Source: Mycocentrospora acerina (lineage: Eukaryota > Ascomycota > Dothideomycetes > Pleosporales). Taken from it: a stretch of 64,000 nucleotides of DNA. This document shows positions 23,435 through 34,537 of this stretch, piece by piece (positions within the stretch are counted from its first letter, which is position 1; every line of letters begins with the position of its first letter). Under the pieces are notes generated by a model, which ran no database searches, was not told the origin of the DNA, and was given only the letters and a program-made list of their open reading frames with translations. The stretch is from positions 1-64,000 of the forward strand of contig JAKUHH010000062.1 in the NCBI GenBank assembly GCA_022701365.1, in the 5' to 3' direction. The position numbers and the translations under genes were made by a program.

Positions 23435-24161
23435 TCAGTCGTCCCCTCGGTCAACCTCTTCAGTCCTGGCCTTTTCAAATACACTCAGCAGTGATTTCAC
23501 ATCGTGGCGAGTTCCAATAGGATAACGTCCAGCGATAGTGATGTCAGGAACACCTCTAATCCCTCTTGCAGTAGCTTTGTAGATCTTCTCTTCAACCTCA
23601 CGACCACCTGCATTTGAATCCAACCAGGCCATAGTTTCTAATTTCTCAATTCCAGATTCCACAGCCACGCTCGTGAGGAATTCGTGCGACGACTGGTCTT
23701 GACCATCCTCAAAATGGCCTTTGAACAGGTTTTGTACGACGGAAAACTGCGTAGTACTAGATTTCTCGCCAGCGAGATGTATCAGACGATGACTGTCGTA
23801 AGTGCTACCGATCTTGCGGTGTTTGTTAAATTTGATGCCTTCAGCAAGACCCAAAGACTCTTCGTATTTCAACTTTGCGTCTCGTGCCTTCGGTCCGAAT
23901 ACAGAGGCAATGTAACTTCCAATATCTACGGAAATTTTAGGTGCGTTTGGTTGGAGGATCATCGGGTGCCACTGGACTATGATAGAGTCATTGCTGTGTC
24001 TATTTTGGTGTTCCTTGATAGCTGTCCTGATATGTTTCAGAACAATGTAACACTGCATTTGTATTTTAGACGCGTTTTAAGCCTAAAGAGTATTGTAGAT
24101 TTGCATCACTTACAAATGGACACCCTGTGTCAATAATGACATCGACTATGATTGTAGCCAT
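23435..24161 (-). CDS. DsbA-fold FrnE-like oxidoreductase/isomerase, 221 aa
   Basis: Exon 1 (24161-24114) encodes MATIIVDVIIDTGCPF and exon 2 (24052-23435) begins CYIVLKHI, so the 61-nt intron lies inside the C-P-F-C active site (Cys14, Cys17). This places it in the DsbA-like thioredoxin-fold group that includes FrnE and 2-hydroxychromene-2-carboxylate isomerases. The end shows the usual GIRGVPDITIAGRYPI cis-proline loop followed by a C-terminal helix. FrnE-like proteins occur in polyketide clusters. Here a disulfide, isomerase or glutathione-linked role is possible, but the substrate is unknown. It is tail-to-tail with the regulator (190 bp apart). No signal peptide, so cytosolic. Confidence 0.85.
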
Positions 24162-25537
24162 TTCACTTTGGTTCCTTAAGTGTGAAATAATTCATTATTT
24201 ACGAATGATGGTACCTTGAACATATATATATTCGTAAAAACGTTATTTTAAATTTTGACGATGCGAATGAAGATGCAAGTGCAGGTGCGAATGCAAGTGC
24301 GGATGCAAGTGCGGATGTAAGTGCGAATGTAAGTGCGAATGTAAGTGCGGAGTATGCGGATGTAAGCTACCTAAATTAGACTTCAAAGCTTTAAAATGTA
24401 ATATTTACTGTGTCTATGCGCGAAATGCCCAGACTTATGTGTCGCCCTATAAAACTAAAACTAACTTATCCTAAAAAACAAATATTACAAAACATATAAC
24501 AGTAAGTATTTTTATTAAAGATTAGTAGAAAAAATAAAAAATAACCTTAATTAACGTACATTTAAAAGAACTTTATTTCAATTCTTTAGAGTACAGGACA
24601 CAAGTATAAAATAGGTGCTATTTGCTTACGTGAAAATGCACGTGACAGCATACGGGTTTTAGCTTACTATCTCCTCCTTTTTCTGCAGTATTTATCTCCG
24701 TTTTTCTAACTTTTACGTAATAGAAGAAAAGTCTGAAGGTCTTACTGCAGGTAAAACTTTATCGCTGTTGGATTTGAACTAAAAAAGCATCATGGCCACC
24801 TTTTTAGGCAATTAGTTATCAGAGTGGTAAAGATTAAAAATTATTCATTTTATCCAATAGTAACAAGATTAAGAAAGTGTGTAATCAGAAAGAATGAATT
24901 CCAGGCATTAAGCTGATCAACGTAATATTTGTTCTTGATGCTGAGATTTTAGGAGTTGTCATGATACTGAGGGATGTAGCTAAATAAAAGTACTTTGTTA
25001 GAATTATAGTATATACGGAATTAGACAACTTGCTAATGTGACAGTACGGCAGCTAAAATAAGCTGTCTGCGACGACCATATTTTAACAACTTAACTAGCC
25101 AGTATTTACAACAGAATAACAAATCCTTTACGGTAGAGGTGTAATTATGAAATAGATATTTTGAAAGAACAGAGAGAAAATAAACAATATTGGCCGTTAC
25201 AAGCATTTAATTTACTACGTATTGTTCGTATTAACTAAAGATTTTTGTTAGCACAGAGATTAAAGAGTTGTAAAATTTACGCTAAAAGTGAAAGTTAAAT
25301 ATCTATTTTATTTAGAGATAATAAGCTGAAGAAGGGAACTCAATGGTGATAAGATGTTGAGACATAAGCCAAAAAAAAAATTATCTTTATTTCTTTCCCC
25401 ATGTGCCCGCATGATAGCCTTAAATATACTTTAGAAAGATTCATTTCATTTTCTAACTTTACAGATAATGTTAGACGTAGTGCAGAGCGTTTCTAAATTT
25501 TCTTTCTTATACAAAACTGATTCAATTTTTTTAGTGT
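24162..25537. other. AT-rich spacer with 12-bp repeat array
   Basis: No gene found in this 1.4 kb. The left part holds the tandem array at 24258-24366. The remainder is AT-rich and looks RIP-affected. Confidence 0.6.
24258..24366 (+). repeat. 12-bp tandem repeat, about 8-9 units
   Basis: Units such as GGATGCAAGTGC and GAATGTAAGTGC repeat head to tail. They are the reverse-complement relatives of the units at 21417-21466. Confidence 0.75.
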
Positions 25538-26835
25538 CTACTTTGAACCTTTTCTTCGCCCTAATCCACTCTTATCATACGCCATATCAATCATCTTCAT
25601 AGTGGAGACACTGTCGAATGGGTCGACCCAGAAGTTTGTCTCACGATCCTGTATTCGTTTAACAAACTCATCCATCATGTATCTATACCCCATCCACCAT
25701 TTCTCTCCTTCAAGGTGCTCAAATTCCCTGCCAGCTTGCCGGTAGCTATACGCCTTGCATGTTTTTTTCTCTGTCCAAGACTTGATCACTTTATCATTTG
25801 TAATATCTCGGATCTCGTATGTGTCTTTAATTGTGATGCGGTGCCAAATGAATGGATGTAGTGTACCCTGGAGCTTAGCAATACGTGTGCGCATCTTTTG
25901 TTGTGTTACTGGAAGTGGGGTATCTGGCATAGGAACAGGCTTTGTTGTGACTGTTATGTGCGATGGAGTCCAAAATGTCGGCCCCTTCAGAGTACTCTTC
26001 ATGCGACCGATACCGTTGGGAAATCTAAATTCAACGTCGTAGTCGCGGTCTATGTTTGCATGCACGCCTTCAGTATAAGCATGGCAGTCGGCTTTTATAC
26101 ATTCAATGGGCTCTGACCCAAAGCATAGCTTCAAAGCCGCAACTCCATATGCTCCTAAGCCCATTATGCATCCGCCTGCTAGGTTATAGTTGAAGGGAAT
26201 GTCCTTCATTGAAAAGTACCACCATGGATTCATCGACTCAGTCTCGACGTGCACTACATCAGCCGGGTCGAATTGCTTCAGAAAGAGATGGTATGCTGGG
26301 TGGAAGCGGTTGTGAACCGCTTCTAGGAGAATCGGACGTTTTGATCCAGGGTTAAACGGATTCACCATTTTAAGTTCAGGCGTGTTGAACAGAAGCTCCG
26401 CTTCTTCCGAATTAGCCACTAAAGGTTTCTCAAGCAGAACATGCTTGCCGGCCTGGATTGCGCGAACAGCCCATTTATAATGCAGTGAGTTTGGCAATGG
26501 AATCAGTACGGCGTCAATCTTAGGATCATCTATCATATCCTGGTAACTGTTGTGCACTTCTGGGATATTATGTTTCTTTGCAAATGCTTCAGCCATTGTG
26601 CGGTCACGGGCCGCAACCGACTGAACTATAATGTACGGATGTGATTTTGCAGGTATGATTATCGCAAGTTTACTATTGTGTATAGATTAACAATTTATTC
26701 GGGTCGTCAAAAGTCTACAGTTAGTACTCACGCACGTCCAGCGGCTCCGATTATGCCCATACGAATCGCTCCCTTTTTTTTCTCACATACTGGCGGGTTG
26801 AATCCATACCAAAGACGAGAAAGAGTAGATCCCAT
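25538..26835 (-). CDS. Gfo/Idh/MocA-family oxidoreductase, 412 aa
   Basis: An NAD(P)-dependent dehydrogenase of the glucose-fructose oxidoreductase / dihydrodiol dehydrogenase family. Exon 1 (26835-26732) and exon 2 (26672-25538) join across a 59-nt GTGAGT..TAG intron. The Rossmann loop GIIGAAGRA is at residues 27-35, the intron splitting codon 35. The family EKP motif is at 116-118 (LLEKPLV), with Lys117 in the usual catalytic position. The C-terminal alpha/beta substrate domain is present and full length. It pairs divergently with the trans-enoyl reductase, so it is likely co-regulated. It could reduce a carbonyl or oxidise an alcohol of the cluster product. Assignment to pathway is inferred from position. 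Confidence 0.85.
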
Positions 26836-27223
26836 GTTGAAGGATTCTTTTTGATTAGAAAATCTTCAACTAAGTGACTGTAAACCTGTTATGGTAGATT
26901 CTATCTAGCTGGGAGAGAGTAAGTATTATAAATTCGCCTGATGAACTATGAATTAGATAGTGGCATCCTATGCTTACCTCTAGGAATTTACCCGGAAAAA
27001 AGTTATCTTCAAGAAAACGGATAAATGATACGGAAGAGGAATAAACTCCGGTGAATAAGACCGAATTGCGCGGAACCACTGACCGCGTTGTGTGAAATTG
27101 CAATTAGATGATCATAAGTTAGAAGGCCCGAATGAATGTGCTGAACAAAAGTCATGCTTACTGGCTCGTAGAAATGTGAATCTCATCAGTATATGTTGTT
27201 TCAGTGTAATATTACTCTCTAGA
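26836..27223. promoter_or_regulatory. Divergent promoter, Gfo/Idh/MocA gene / enoyl reductase
   Basis: 388 bp between divergent starts. Several CGG/CCG triplets (for example AACTCCGGTGA and ACCCGGAAA near 26990-27050) could be Zn2Cys6 half-sites, but I see no clear symmetric pair. Confidence 0.4.
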
Positions 27224-28421
27224 ATGCAATTTGTCAATTTTACTGCCTCGCTGCCTCAGCATCGCACTGCCATTGTTGCGAAGAGTGCCGGAAAGCTCGG
27301 CATTCAACATGACTTCCCTATGGTACCTTTGAAGCCCGATACAATCATTGTAAGAACGGTGGCTGTCGCCATTAATCCCTCTGACGCCAAATTTCTCGAC
27401 TATAGTCCTGCACCTGGTGCAATCCACGGTACTGACTTTTCGGGAATTATTGTTGCTCTAGGAGCTGATGCCCTTGCATCGGGTCGTTGGGCTATCGGTG
27501 ATCGCGTTGCCGGTTTTGTACATGGCATGAATATATTGCAACCTCACATGGGGTCGTTTGCAGAATATATCGGTGCCACAATGCACACCATGCTGAAAAT
27601 CCCTAATGACATGACATTTGAAGATGCAGCAAGTTTAGGCCTGGCGGTGGCGACAGCGACCTTTGGACTGTTCAGAGAGCTCCAAATTCCAGCTTCTCTA
27701 GAACAACTTGCTAGTCGTGGTGGAGGTATACAAAAAGGCGAATATGTACTTGTTGCAGGTGGAAGTACAGCCACAGGAACGCGTGCTTTACAATTACTGA
27801 AGCTGTAAGTCCTTTGAGCTCTTTTCTCACATCTGTTTCCTTCGATATCTGCTCTGTCTCTTATCTGACATTTCAACAAGAGCCGGCTTCTGCCCCATAG
27901 CAACTTGCTCGCCTGCCAATTTCTCTCTCGCTCTACGTTTCGGCGCGGAAAAGGTATTTAATTACCACAGTCCTACTTGTGCAGAAGAAATACGGGCATA
28001 TACCAAGAACGAGCTGGCCTATACTTTTGACTGTGTTGCAGAAGCTGACACAACACAACTATGCTACGGGGCCATGGGTCGTGCAGGTGGCAGGTACGTC
28101 ACAGTTGAGCCTTTCCGCGACTCAATAGTAAAATCACGACCATTGACTATTGAGCCTTCATGGATTCTGGTATTGACCATGTTTGGAAATGAGGTCGCGC
28201 TTGATGGGGTATATGCGAGGAAAGTAATCTCCGAGGACAAAGAGTTTGCTACCGAAGCTTTTGAGGCGATTCAATTATTGTTAGATCGGGGTGCTATTGA
28301 TACGCATCCGGTCAGAGTAATAGAGGGTGGATGGAACGGCGTGATTCGAGGCGTTGAATTGGTCAGGAGTCAACCACCTTCAGGGTGCAAATTTGTGTGC
28401 AGGGTAGATTTACAAGGTTGA
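27224..28421 (+). CDS. Trans-acting enoyl reductase (MDR family), 373 aa
   Basis: Exons 27224-27804 and 27881-28421 join to 373 residues across a 76-nt GTAAGT..AAG intron. The protein is a zinc-free medium-chain dehydrogenase/reductase like LovC and the enoyl reductases that serve fungal PKS-NRPSs. It shows AVAINPSDAKFLDY, GAIHGTDFSGII, the GGSTATGT NADPH loop (about residues 180-188) and FDCVAEADTT. In this family the protein reduces alpha,beta-unsaturated chains on the synthase, which has no working ER of its own; the PKS-NRPS here fits that. The ATG at 27224 is chosen because it starts the family-typical N-terminus (MQFVNFTASLPQHRTAIV); the open frame extends upstream only with unrelated residues. 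Confidence 0.9.
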
Positions 28422-28605
28422 TGAGTAAATCCTTATGTTCGAATTTTTCCCAGTTAAGATAACGCACGGTGTCGATACCGAATTACGATTTTTCCGAATG
28501 CATAATGAGATGATCCTAAAATGCGATCTCATCGATTAAATTGATACCAATGAACCATTTCATCTTTTTGTTCCAAACATAACCCATCGATTTTTAAAAA
28601 CCAAC

Positions 28606-30038
28606 TTAGGCTATGATTTCGGAGCTCAGCAAAATTTCCTCCTCTGGCAAGAGCCTGATGTCATAAGCAAAGGCCTTCCTCTCTTTTGATGTCTTTTTAG
28701 CCTCTTCGTAAGATGCTCTAGATGCCCTCACAGAATCAATTCCTCGCCCTAACATCTCCACATTGAAGGCGTGAATCGCCACACTAACTGCTGTATTGTC
28801 CTTGATTTTTCCCATTTTATTCAGACCTGCAAGTGTTTTGGCCAATCCCATCGCATCCAAAAAACTGTGGTATCCACCCTCACCTCTGAATGGTGTCATC
28901 GCATGAGCAGCATCTCCGATGATAATAACACGCCCAGCAGGCACACTCTCAAGCTCCAGATCTCGCCAAACCTGGTTCTGCTCCCTGATGGATTGAACTG
29001 GTGTCATATCGTAGATCCAGCGAAACTTTGGATCTAATTTCTCGACTGTTTTCATAACGTATTCATGTTTTTCCATCTGACTTGCTGTCTGTAGCCAGTG
29101 GTTTGCATCGCCTACATTAGCATCGGGTCGAATCAGCATCCAATAGAAGCGACCCGATTTTCCATCCTGATATACTTTGTGTAGCCCGACAAAAGTAATG
29201 AATCCTAAACTGGGATTTATCATTGTCCAGGCACTATGACCAAGATTTAGCTGCTTTATGAAAGCATCACCTGATAAATCCAGCTCGCCAGCGATGTTAG
29301 CCAAAGGGACTACGCTGAGAACGTCGTTGGCGGTGCGGTGAAGAAGATGTTCTCGAACTGTTCATTGAAATAATTAGCAATTAATTCTTACTAGACTTGA
29401 GTCGTACGCCTTTCTTTAATCAATGAAATACTTGAAGACGCTGATTCACTTACCCACACTATGGATTCCATCAGCACCTACAAGGATGTCACCACGCGCG
29501 CTGGTACCATCATCAAAGTGCGCTGTAACTCCGTAAGCATCGTTTTCGATCTTTACAACACGCTTACCCCATTGAATTGGGATATTTGTAGACAACCATT
29601 TCCGTAGGCGAGATCTCTCTGCGCGGATGATCGGTGTTTCAGGGGAATCCTTTAGGAGAAGCAATGGTCAACAAGATCTTATGTTTTGAATTCAAATAAT
29701 GGCATACCTGAAAGCCGACTCGCTCAGGCTTAGGTGGAAAGAACATCGCAATCTGTGCAGGGAGGGTGAGAGGCAATAAATGATTGGTTGCCTCTCTCAA
29801 GTCGGGCATATCGGATGGAAACGATGATACTAGATCATTGATGATACTAGTTCCGGTCAATATTGCATCATTTGATGGCCAATCGTACATATTACGTGTG
29901 AAGCGCAATGCAGTATCCTTGAAACCGCGAATCCTCATGCGCATCGCGCTCAAACACTTCAAAAGAAACGCCTTGCTTTCGAAGGCTTTGCGCGAGGGTA
30001 AGTCCTCCAAGTCCTCCACCGATGATTAATACGTGCAT
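28606..30038 (-). CDS. FAD-dependent monooxygenase, 409 aa
   Basis: Four exons: 30038-29896, 29846-29708, 29649-29454 and 29357-28606, all with GT..AG introns (49, 58 and 96 nt) and a continuous frame of 409 residues. It is a class A flavoprotein hydroxylase of the UbiH/salicylate-hydroxylase type. GGGLGG (residues 7-12) binds the ADP part of FAD, DILVGADG is at 148-155, and the GDAAHAMTP motif near residue 307 contacts FAD ribityl. It probably hydroxylates or epoxidises an intermediate with NAD(P)H and oxygen. It forms a divergent pair with the dioxygenase gene and is tail-to-tail with the enoyl reductase (184 bp apart). Cytosolic; no membrane segment seen. The product-specific reaction is unknown. 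Confidence 0.88.
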
Positions 30039-30474
30039 GATTGCAAAGAATTCGTTCGATTGAAATAGGAAACTTTACTAAACAACAAAATCGATAATTG
30101 ACCAAGTTTTCTTGTGATAAGTTCAATTGGTATCTTATCTGTAGGATTTCCTTTTATTGTATTTTTGGAGTTACGTTTCAGTTGTTCAACGCAAGATGAG
30201 CGGACTATCGGACTTGGTAAAAAGTCCGCCCCGCAGTGTTCCCTGCAGTACGCGAATGCAATAGTGCAATCGGACCATCAATAATTTGAGAACCGCCATG
30301 GCACAAGAAAGGCCGAACGCGGAAGTAGCTAAGCGGCATAACGCGATGTACTTCTAATGTTAACACAGCTTAAATTGGTCTATTTGAGTACCGATCCATG
30401 GTTACCATTTTTAATATTTTAATGGATGGAGTCAAGCTTTCTACTTGGCCCTACGGTATATCCCTAATTTCATC
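30039..30474. promoter_or_regulatory. Divergent promoter, FMO / dioxygenase
   Basis: 436 bp between two divergent starts. It contains a symmetric CGGACTT-N6-AAGTCCG element at 30209-30228. Confidence 0.45.
30209..30228. promoter_or_regulatory. Candidate Zn2Cys6 binding site
   Basis: CGGACTT at 30209-30215 faces AAGTCCG at 30222-30228 with six bases between: an inverted repeat with CGG outer triplets, the form bound by many Zn2Cys6 dimers. It lies midway between the two divergent starts. I did not find an equally good copy in the other cluster promoters by eye, so this remains a candidate. Confidence 0.35.
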
Positions 30475-31520
30475 ATGTCAGTTCACGCACACCAACTCCC
30501 TCTTATTGATCTGAGTGGCTATACATTATCCAAGACGCCTGAAGATAAGCAAACCGTCATAGATCAAGTTCGCGATGCATGCGAAACGTATGGCTTTTTC
30601 CAGGTAACAGGCCATGGTATACCTTTAAATCATCAACATGGCCTTTTTCAAAGTATGAACTACCTATTCAATTTACCTGCGGATGAAAAAATGAAAATGA
30701 ACTATATGAACAATCCTTGCCGTCGGGGTTACGAAGCATCAGGAATGTCACTTCGAGAAGGGGACGCAATGCCAGACGCAAAAGAGGTAGGTAATCTTCA
30801 TTCCTGTCTATTTTCTTTTGCAACTGATTTGGTAGAATTCTATGCTAAAATTTTAATAAACTTCAGTCATTCTTCATTGGTCGTGAAGACCCCGTCATAG
30901 AACTCTCCGGCTTCTATGGCCCGAACATATGGCCAACAACAATTCCAGAATCATCTTTCCGCCTACCTGTTTGGGAATATTACACTGCAACTTCTTCACT
31001 TGGGGCTACCATATGGGAGTTAATGCTTCAAGCCCTCGGACATTCCCCGGCAATCATGTCCGCATTTGCTAAGCGTCCCCTTGTACCTATGAAAATGAAC
31101 AAATATCCAGCACCTTCCGCTACTCTACCTGGCCAATTTGGAAATGGTCCGCATACCGATTTTGGGGGTGTGACCGTCCTTCTCCAACAGCCTGGTAAGG
31201 ATGGACTTGAAGTGCAAGATCACAAAGGCCAGTGGATCGAAGTTCCCGCTCTCGAGGACGTATACGTAATCAACTGCGGAGATATGGTACAGAAATGGTC
31301 TGGAGGTCGCTTTAAATCTGCAAGGCATAGAGTTATTAACAAATCGAGTGGAGAGCGGCTTTCCTGTGCAACATTCTGGCACGGTGATGTGTTTGCTACA
31401 AACCCTCTCAACCCAGATGACCCTGATAAGTCAACTGTAGGACAACTACTTGTCAAAAGATTTAAGAAACAGATGTCTATTGAAAAGGAAACTATCGCTG
31501 AAGTTGGAGCTCAAGGATAA
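30475..31520 (+). CDS. 2-oxoglutarate/Fe(II)-dependent dioxygenase, 321 aa
   Basis: Exons 30475-30786 and 30867-31520 join in phase across an 80-nt GTAGGT..CAG intron, giving 321 residues. The N-terminal DIOX_N-type domain begins QLPLIDLSGY and has FFQVTGHGI. The double-stranded beta-helix core shows the iron ligands His200 and Asp202 (PHTDFGG) and distal His258 (ARHRVIN), with the 2-oxoglutarate clamp Arg268-x-Ser270 (RLSC). All catalytic residues are present. It belongs to the family of isopenicillin-N-synthase-like oxygenases that hydroxylate, desaturate or ring-expand natural products. A ring-modifying role on the PKS-NRPS product is plausible but inferred. The ATG at 30475 is the first in-frame ATG before the conserved start. 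Confidence 0.9.
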
Positions 31521-32460
31521 TATATTATTTAAGTTGAAAATAATAAATAAGAGTGGACATAAAAATTTAAAATCTATCAAAAATGTTCGATTACAACATT
31601 CTATTGTCTAGAAATATCGTAAAGCAATACGTTGAATTTTTTTCTATGGCAGCATAAAATGCCGCTATAGATTGGTAAAGAAAAGGCGACGAAATTGAAA
31701 GAGAAGATTGTTGGTCAGTAGCATAAGAACTGTGAAATACGTACTATACTTGAAACTTATATTCATATTGTACTGGTACCTTTTTCGAATTTAATATTTA
31801 TAACAGTTAAAGGGACAACATAGTTAACAAAATTAGGCTAAGTTAAGACACAGGTTAGACTCGCGAGCATCTCAATAAGTAAGAAGTTATAACACAAAAG
31901 TTGATTTTCTTTGAATTCAATTCATATCAATATGCATTTAGTACTGCTTTAAACGTTTTTTTTTGCTGTCAATAAGAACATCTTGTCACCCAAACCGAAC
32001 TTCTGTTTCTGTTCAATCCTTACTTTGAGCTTTAACTATAACAATCTGAAAAAAAAAGAAAAATCTTTAAAGCCAGAAAAACTTAAACGTTGTTAATAGG
32101 TCTACTAATAGATATGTATTATAGAAAAGCATTTAAAATAAAGCTCTTTAGAAAAACTATTATAAACTTTGACTAATTTAGAATAGAATTCTTAGAAACA
32201 ATACTAATTTAGAAATTAAGAACTAATTCTATAATGCTGTAGTAAATTCAGCGTCTTTATCGGATACTCTCTGCTTTGAATTTTTCTGGTAAATTACATC
32301 TATTTCACTCCCTCTGATGACATAAATGCAAGGTAGGCTATAGAGACTAGTTTTCTGATTGTTACATTCTTGATTTACGTGGTTGACTATGACAGTAATT
32401 GAGGATACAACATAAATTTTGCCAACCTAGACTTAATCCCAACTCTAAAAGTCCATCATC
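31521..32460. other. AT-rich spacer without a gene
   Basis: Between the convergent dioxygenase and SDR genes. The sequence is AT-rich with no frame or repeat I can support. Confidence 0.6.
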
Positions 32461-33369
32461 TTACGATGTTGCAACAACACGCTCGACTTGATGATCAAGG
32501 TTATCACCGGACCATCCCACTAGTCCAATGTTGAATAATCGACTGTTCTTGATCTCTTCTGCCTTTGCCTGAAGTTCCTCAACATCCCACTTGGCCCACA
32601 CAAACTTTCCTTTCAGGAATCTGGCTTCCGAACTTGCTAACCAGACCGCAAAGCTACCAGGGAGTGCAACATTGTCTCCACTATCCATGATCCAATCAGG
32701 AGTAATACCACGCACAAATCCAGCATCGTTCGCCATTTTAGTCTCAATCTCGCCCGGGCCAACATTGTATAGGGTGATCTCAGGATGCTCAAACGCAAGC
32801 GATTCAAAGAAGCGCAGGGCTGCTGTTTTGCCAACAGCGTACGACGAGGCATTCGGGAAATAATTGTGATGCACTGTTGCTGTGGAAATATTGATAAGAA
32901 CGGCATTCTCAGCAGCATATCCCAAAAAAGCCTGTGCAACAGTGAATGAGGCTTTAAGATTTGCTTCAATGCCCAAGAACCATTCGTCGATGTCTGCGTC
33001 TTTAATAGACGTCACCTTGCCATATACGCCTGCGTTGCTTACCAGAACATCGATTTTCCCAAACTTCGCGAAAGCAGCATTTATTTCTGTTTTTTTGGTA
33101 GCATCAGCGGTAATAGCGACAATTTCGACATCCGGGAATTTCTTTTGAATGGATTTCATTGTCAGAATGAGAGGCTCTTCCCTTCGACCAAGAATCATAA
33201 TCCTTGCGCCGGCTTTGGCAAATTGTTTTGCAATTTCAGCTCCAATCCCAGTTCCTCCTCCAGTAATCACAACATTCTTCCCCTTGGCGGACAATTCAGG
33301 TCGAGATGGGTCGATAGCTGGGTAGGCGTTTCTGTGGTATGTTTCTGTGGGTCGAGGATAGACGTGCAT
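32461..33369 (-). CDS. Short-chain dehydrogenase/reductase, 302 aa
   Basis: A single-exon classical SDR. The cofactor loop TGGGTGIG is at residues 36-43, NAG at 112-114, and the catalytic Ser162, Tyr177 and Lys181 (SSYAVGK) are all present. The segment after the first beta strand reads LGRREEP, suggesting an NADP preference. The length is normal for the family. It diverges from the PKS-NRPS gene and probably oxidises or reduces a hydroxyl/carbonyl of its product, but the substrate cannot be told from sequence. The ATG at 33369 is the first in the frame. Confidence 0.9.
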   Translation of the reverse strand: MHVYPRPTETYHRNAYPAIDPSRPELSAKGKNVVITGGGTGIGAEIAKQFAKAGARIMILGRREEPLILTMKSIQKKFPDVEIVAITADATKKTEINAAFAKFGKIDVLVSNAGVYGKVTSIKDADIDEWFLGIEANLKASFTVAQAFLGYAAENAVLINISTATVHHNYFPNASSYAVGKTAALRFFESLAFEHPEITLYNVGPGEIETKMANDAGFVRGITPDWIMDSGDNVALPGSFAVWLASSEARFLKGKFVWAKWDVEELQAKAEEIKNSRLFNIGLVGWSGDNLDHQVERVVATS

Positions 33370-34537
33370 CTTGATATGACGTGAATCTTGTGAGAAAAAT
33401 TGGCAAATAATAGAATGTCTTTGATCAACAAAAAATGGTGAGAGGTTAACGGCTAATCTTTGAACAATTACTCTGAAAATTTGGGTTTAAATGAGATGAC
33501 GGAATAGAACGATTTTGAACTTGAAAAGGAAATTAATTTGACCTTTTTAATTGTTCAACGTTTTCATTCATAACAAAAGCCATTTCTAGACTAGCTCAGA
33601 AGAAGTGCAAAGAGTATACGGATTATGAAGGGACAGATGACCCGCGAGAAACTCCGTTCGTAGTCTTTAATTTGGCTTCCCCGCACTTTCGCGATTCCCC
33701 TATTCCATATAAGTGTCTAATTAACAAACTAGTCGTCTTAAGGACTTGATTTCCCAGTAATGCAGGTATTCCGAGTGCATGAATCCTGGCCATATTTTCA
33801 TCGCTGGCCTAACGAAAAGCAAATCACTAAAGCTTGTGAGGATTTGGACATGTATTATTATAATTGATGACGCGTCAGCTAATTCATCGAAGAATCTCTT
33901 CAACTCTCGTGGAGAAGTGAATAGAGCTGCGTCTTGAAAGCTAATCACTAAGGACAGAATAATATCTTTTACTCGACGAGGAGAAACCATAAATTCAATC
34001 TCTAACCGGAACACACTAAATCGCAGTTGTAGTATGGTAGAGAAATAGAGCAATTGTGCTCCGCCATTTGTGAAGCTGGAGTTCGGTGAATTAAATTCTC
34101 CGAACACCAATTTCGGCTGTGATTATGTTCGGGCGTGGTGTCTTTAATTAGCCCGCAGAGGTTACTTATCATCGATTTTATGATTCTTTCGTAGTGACTC
34201 TGGAAGAATGCGAACTTTCAAACAAAGTTGAGTGGACTCACTTAATCAATTTGGCAAACCGAATTTCTCCGATTATCGCTATCGAAATGAAGGGATGGGC
34301 ATTGATTCAATCTCAGGGAGCTCATGGGTTGATGAGAACTTCTTTAGTTTAGATATCTCAAAGTAATAAAAGACTCTAATCGTGAGAATATCCAACCAAA
34401 ATTGTTTCCATCTTTTATCTCGTCAAATTAAGGTTTTTCCAAGAAATCTTAGTGCTTGTTTTCCGCTTATTTCCTGCCAAGTTATATTTTCTTACTTCGA
34501 CGCGTTTGGGTAGTTGCAAATACACCTTATTTTCTCA
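33370..34537. promoter_or_regulatory. Divergent promoter, SDR / PKS-NRPS
   Basis: 1168 bp between divergent starts. A 129-codon frame on the minus strand (34110-33721) lacks an early ATG and any recognisable motif; I did not call it a gene. No clear TATA box was found for the synthase. Confidence 0.5.

Noticed and set aside
33721..34110. 129-codon open frame on the minus strand between SDR and PKS-NRPS
   Set aside because: No ATG near its start, no recognisable motif, and it overlaps the expected divergent promoter.
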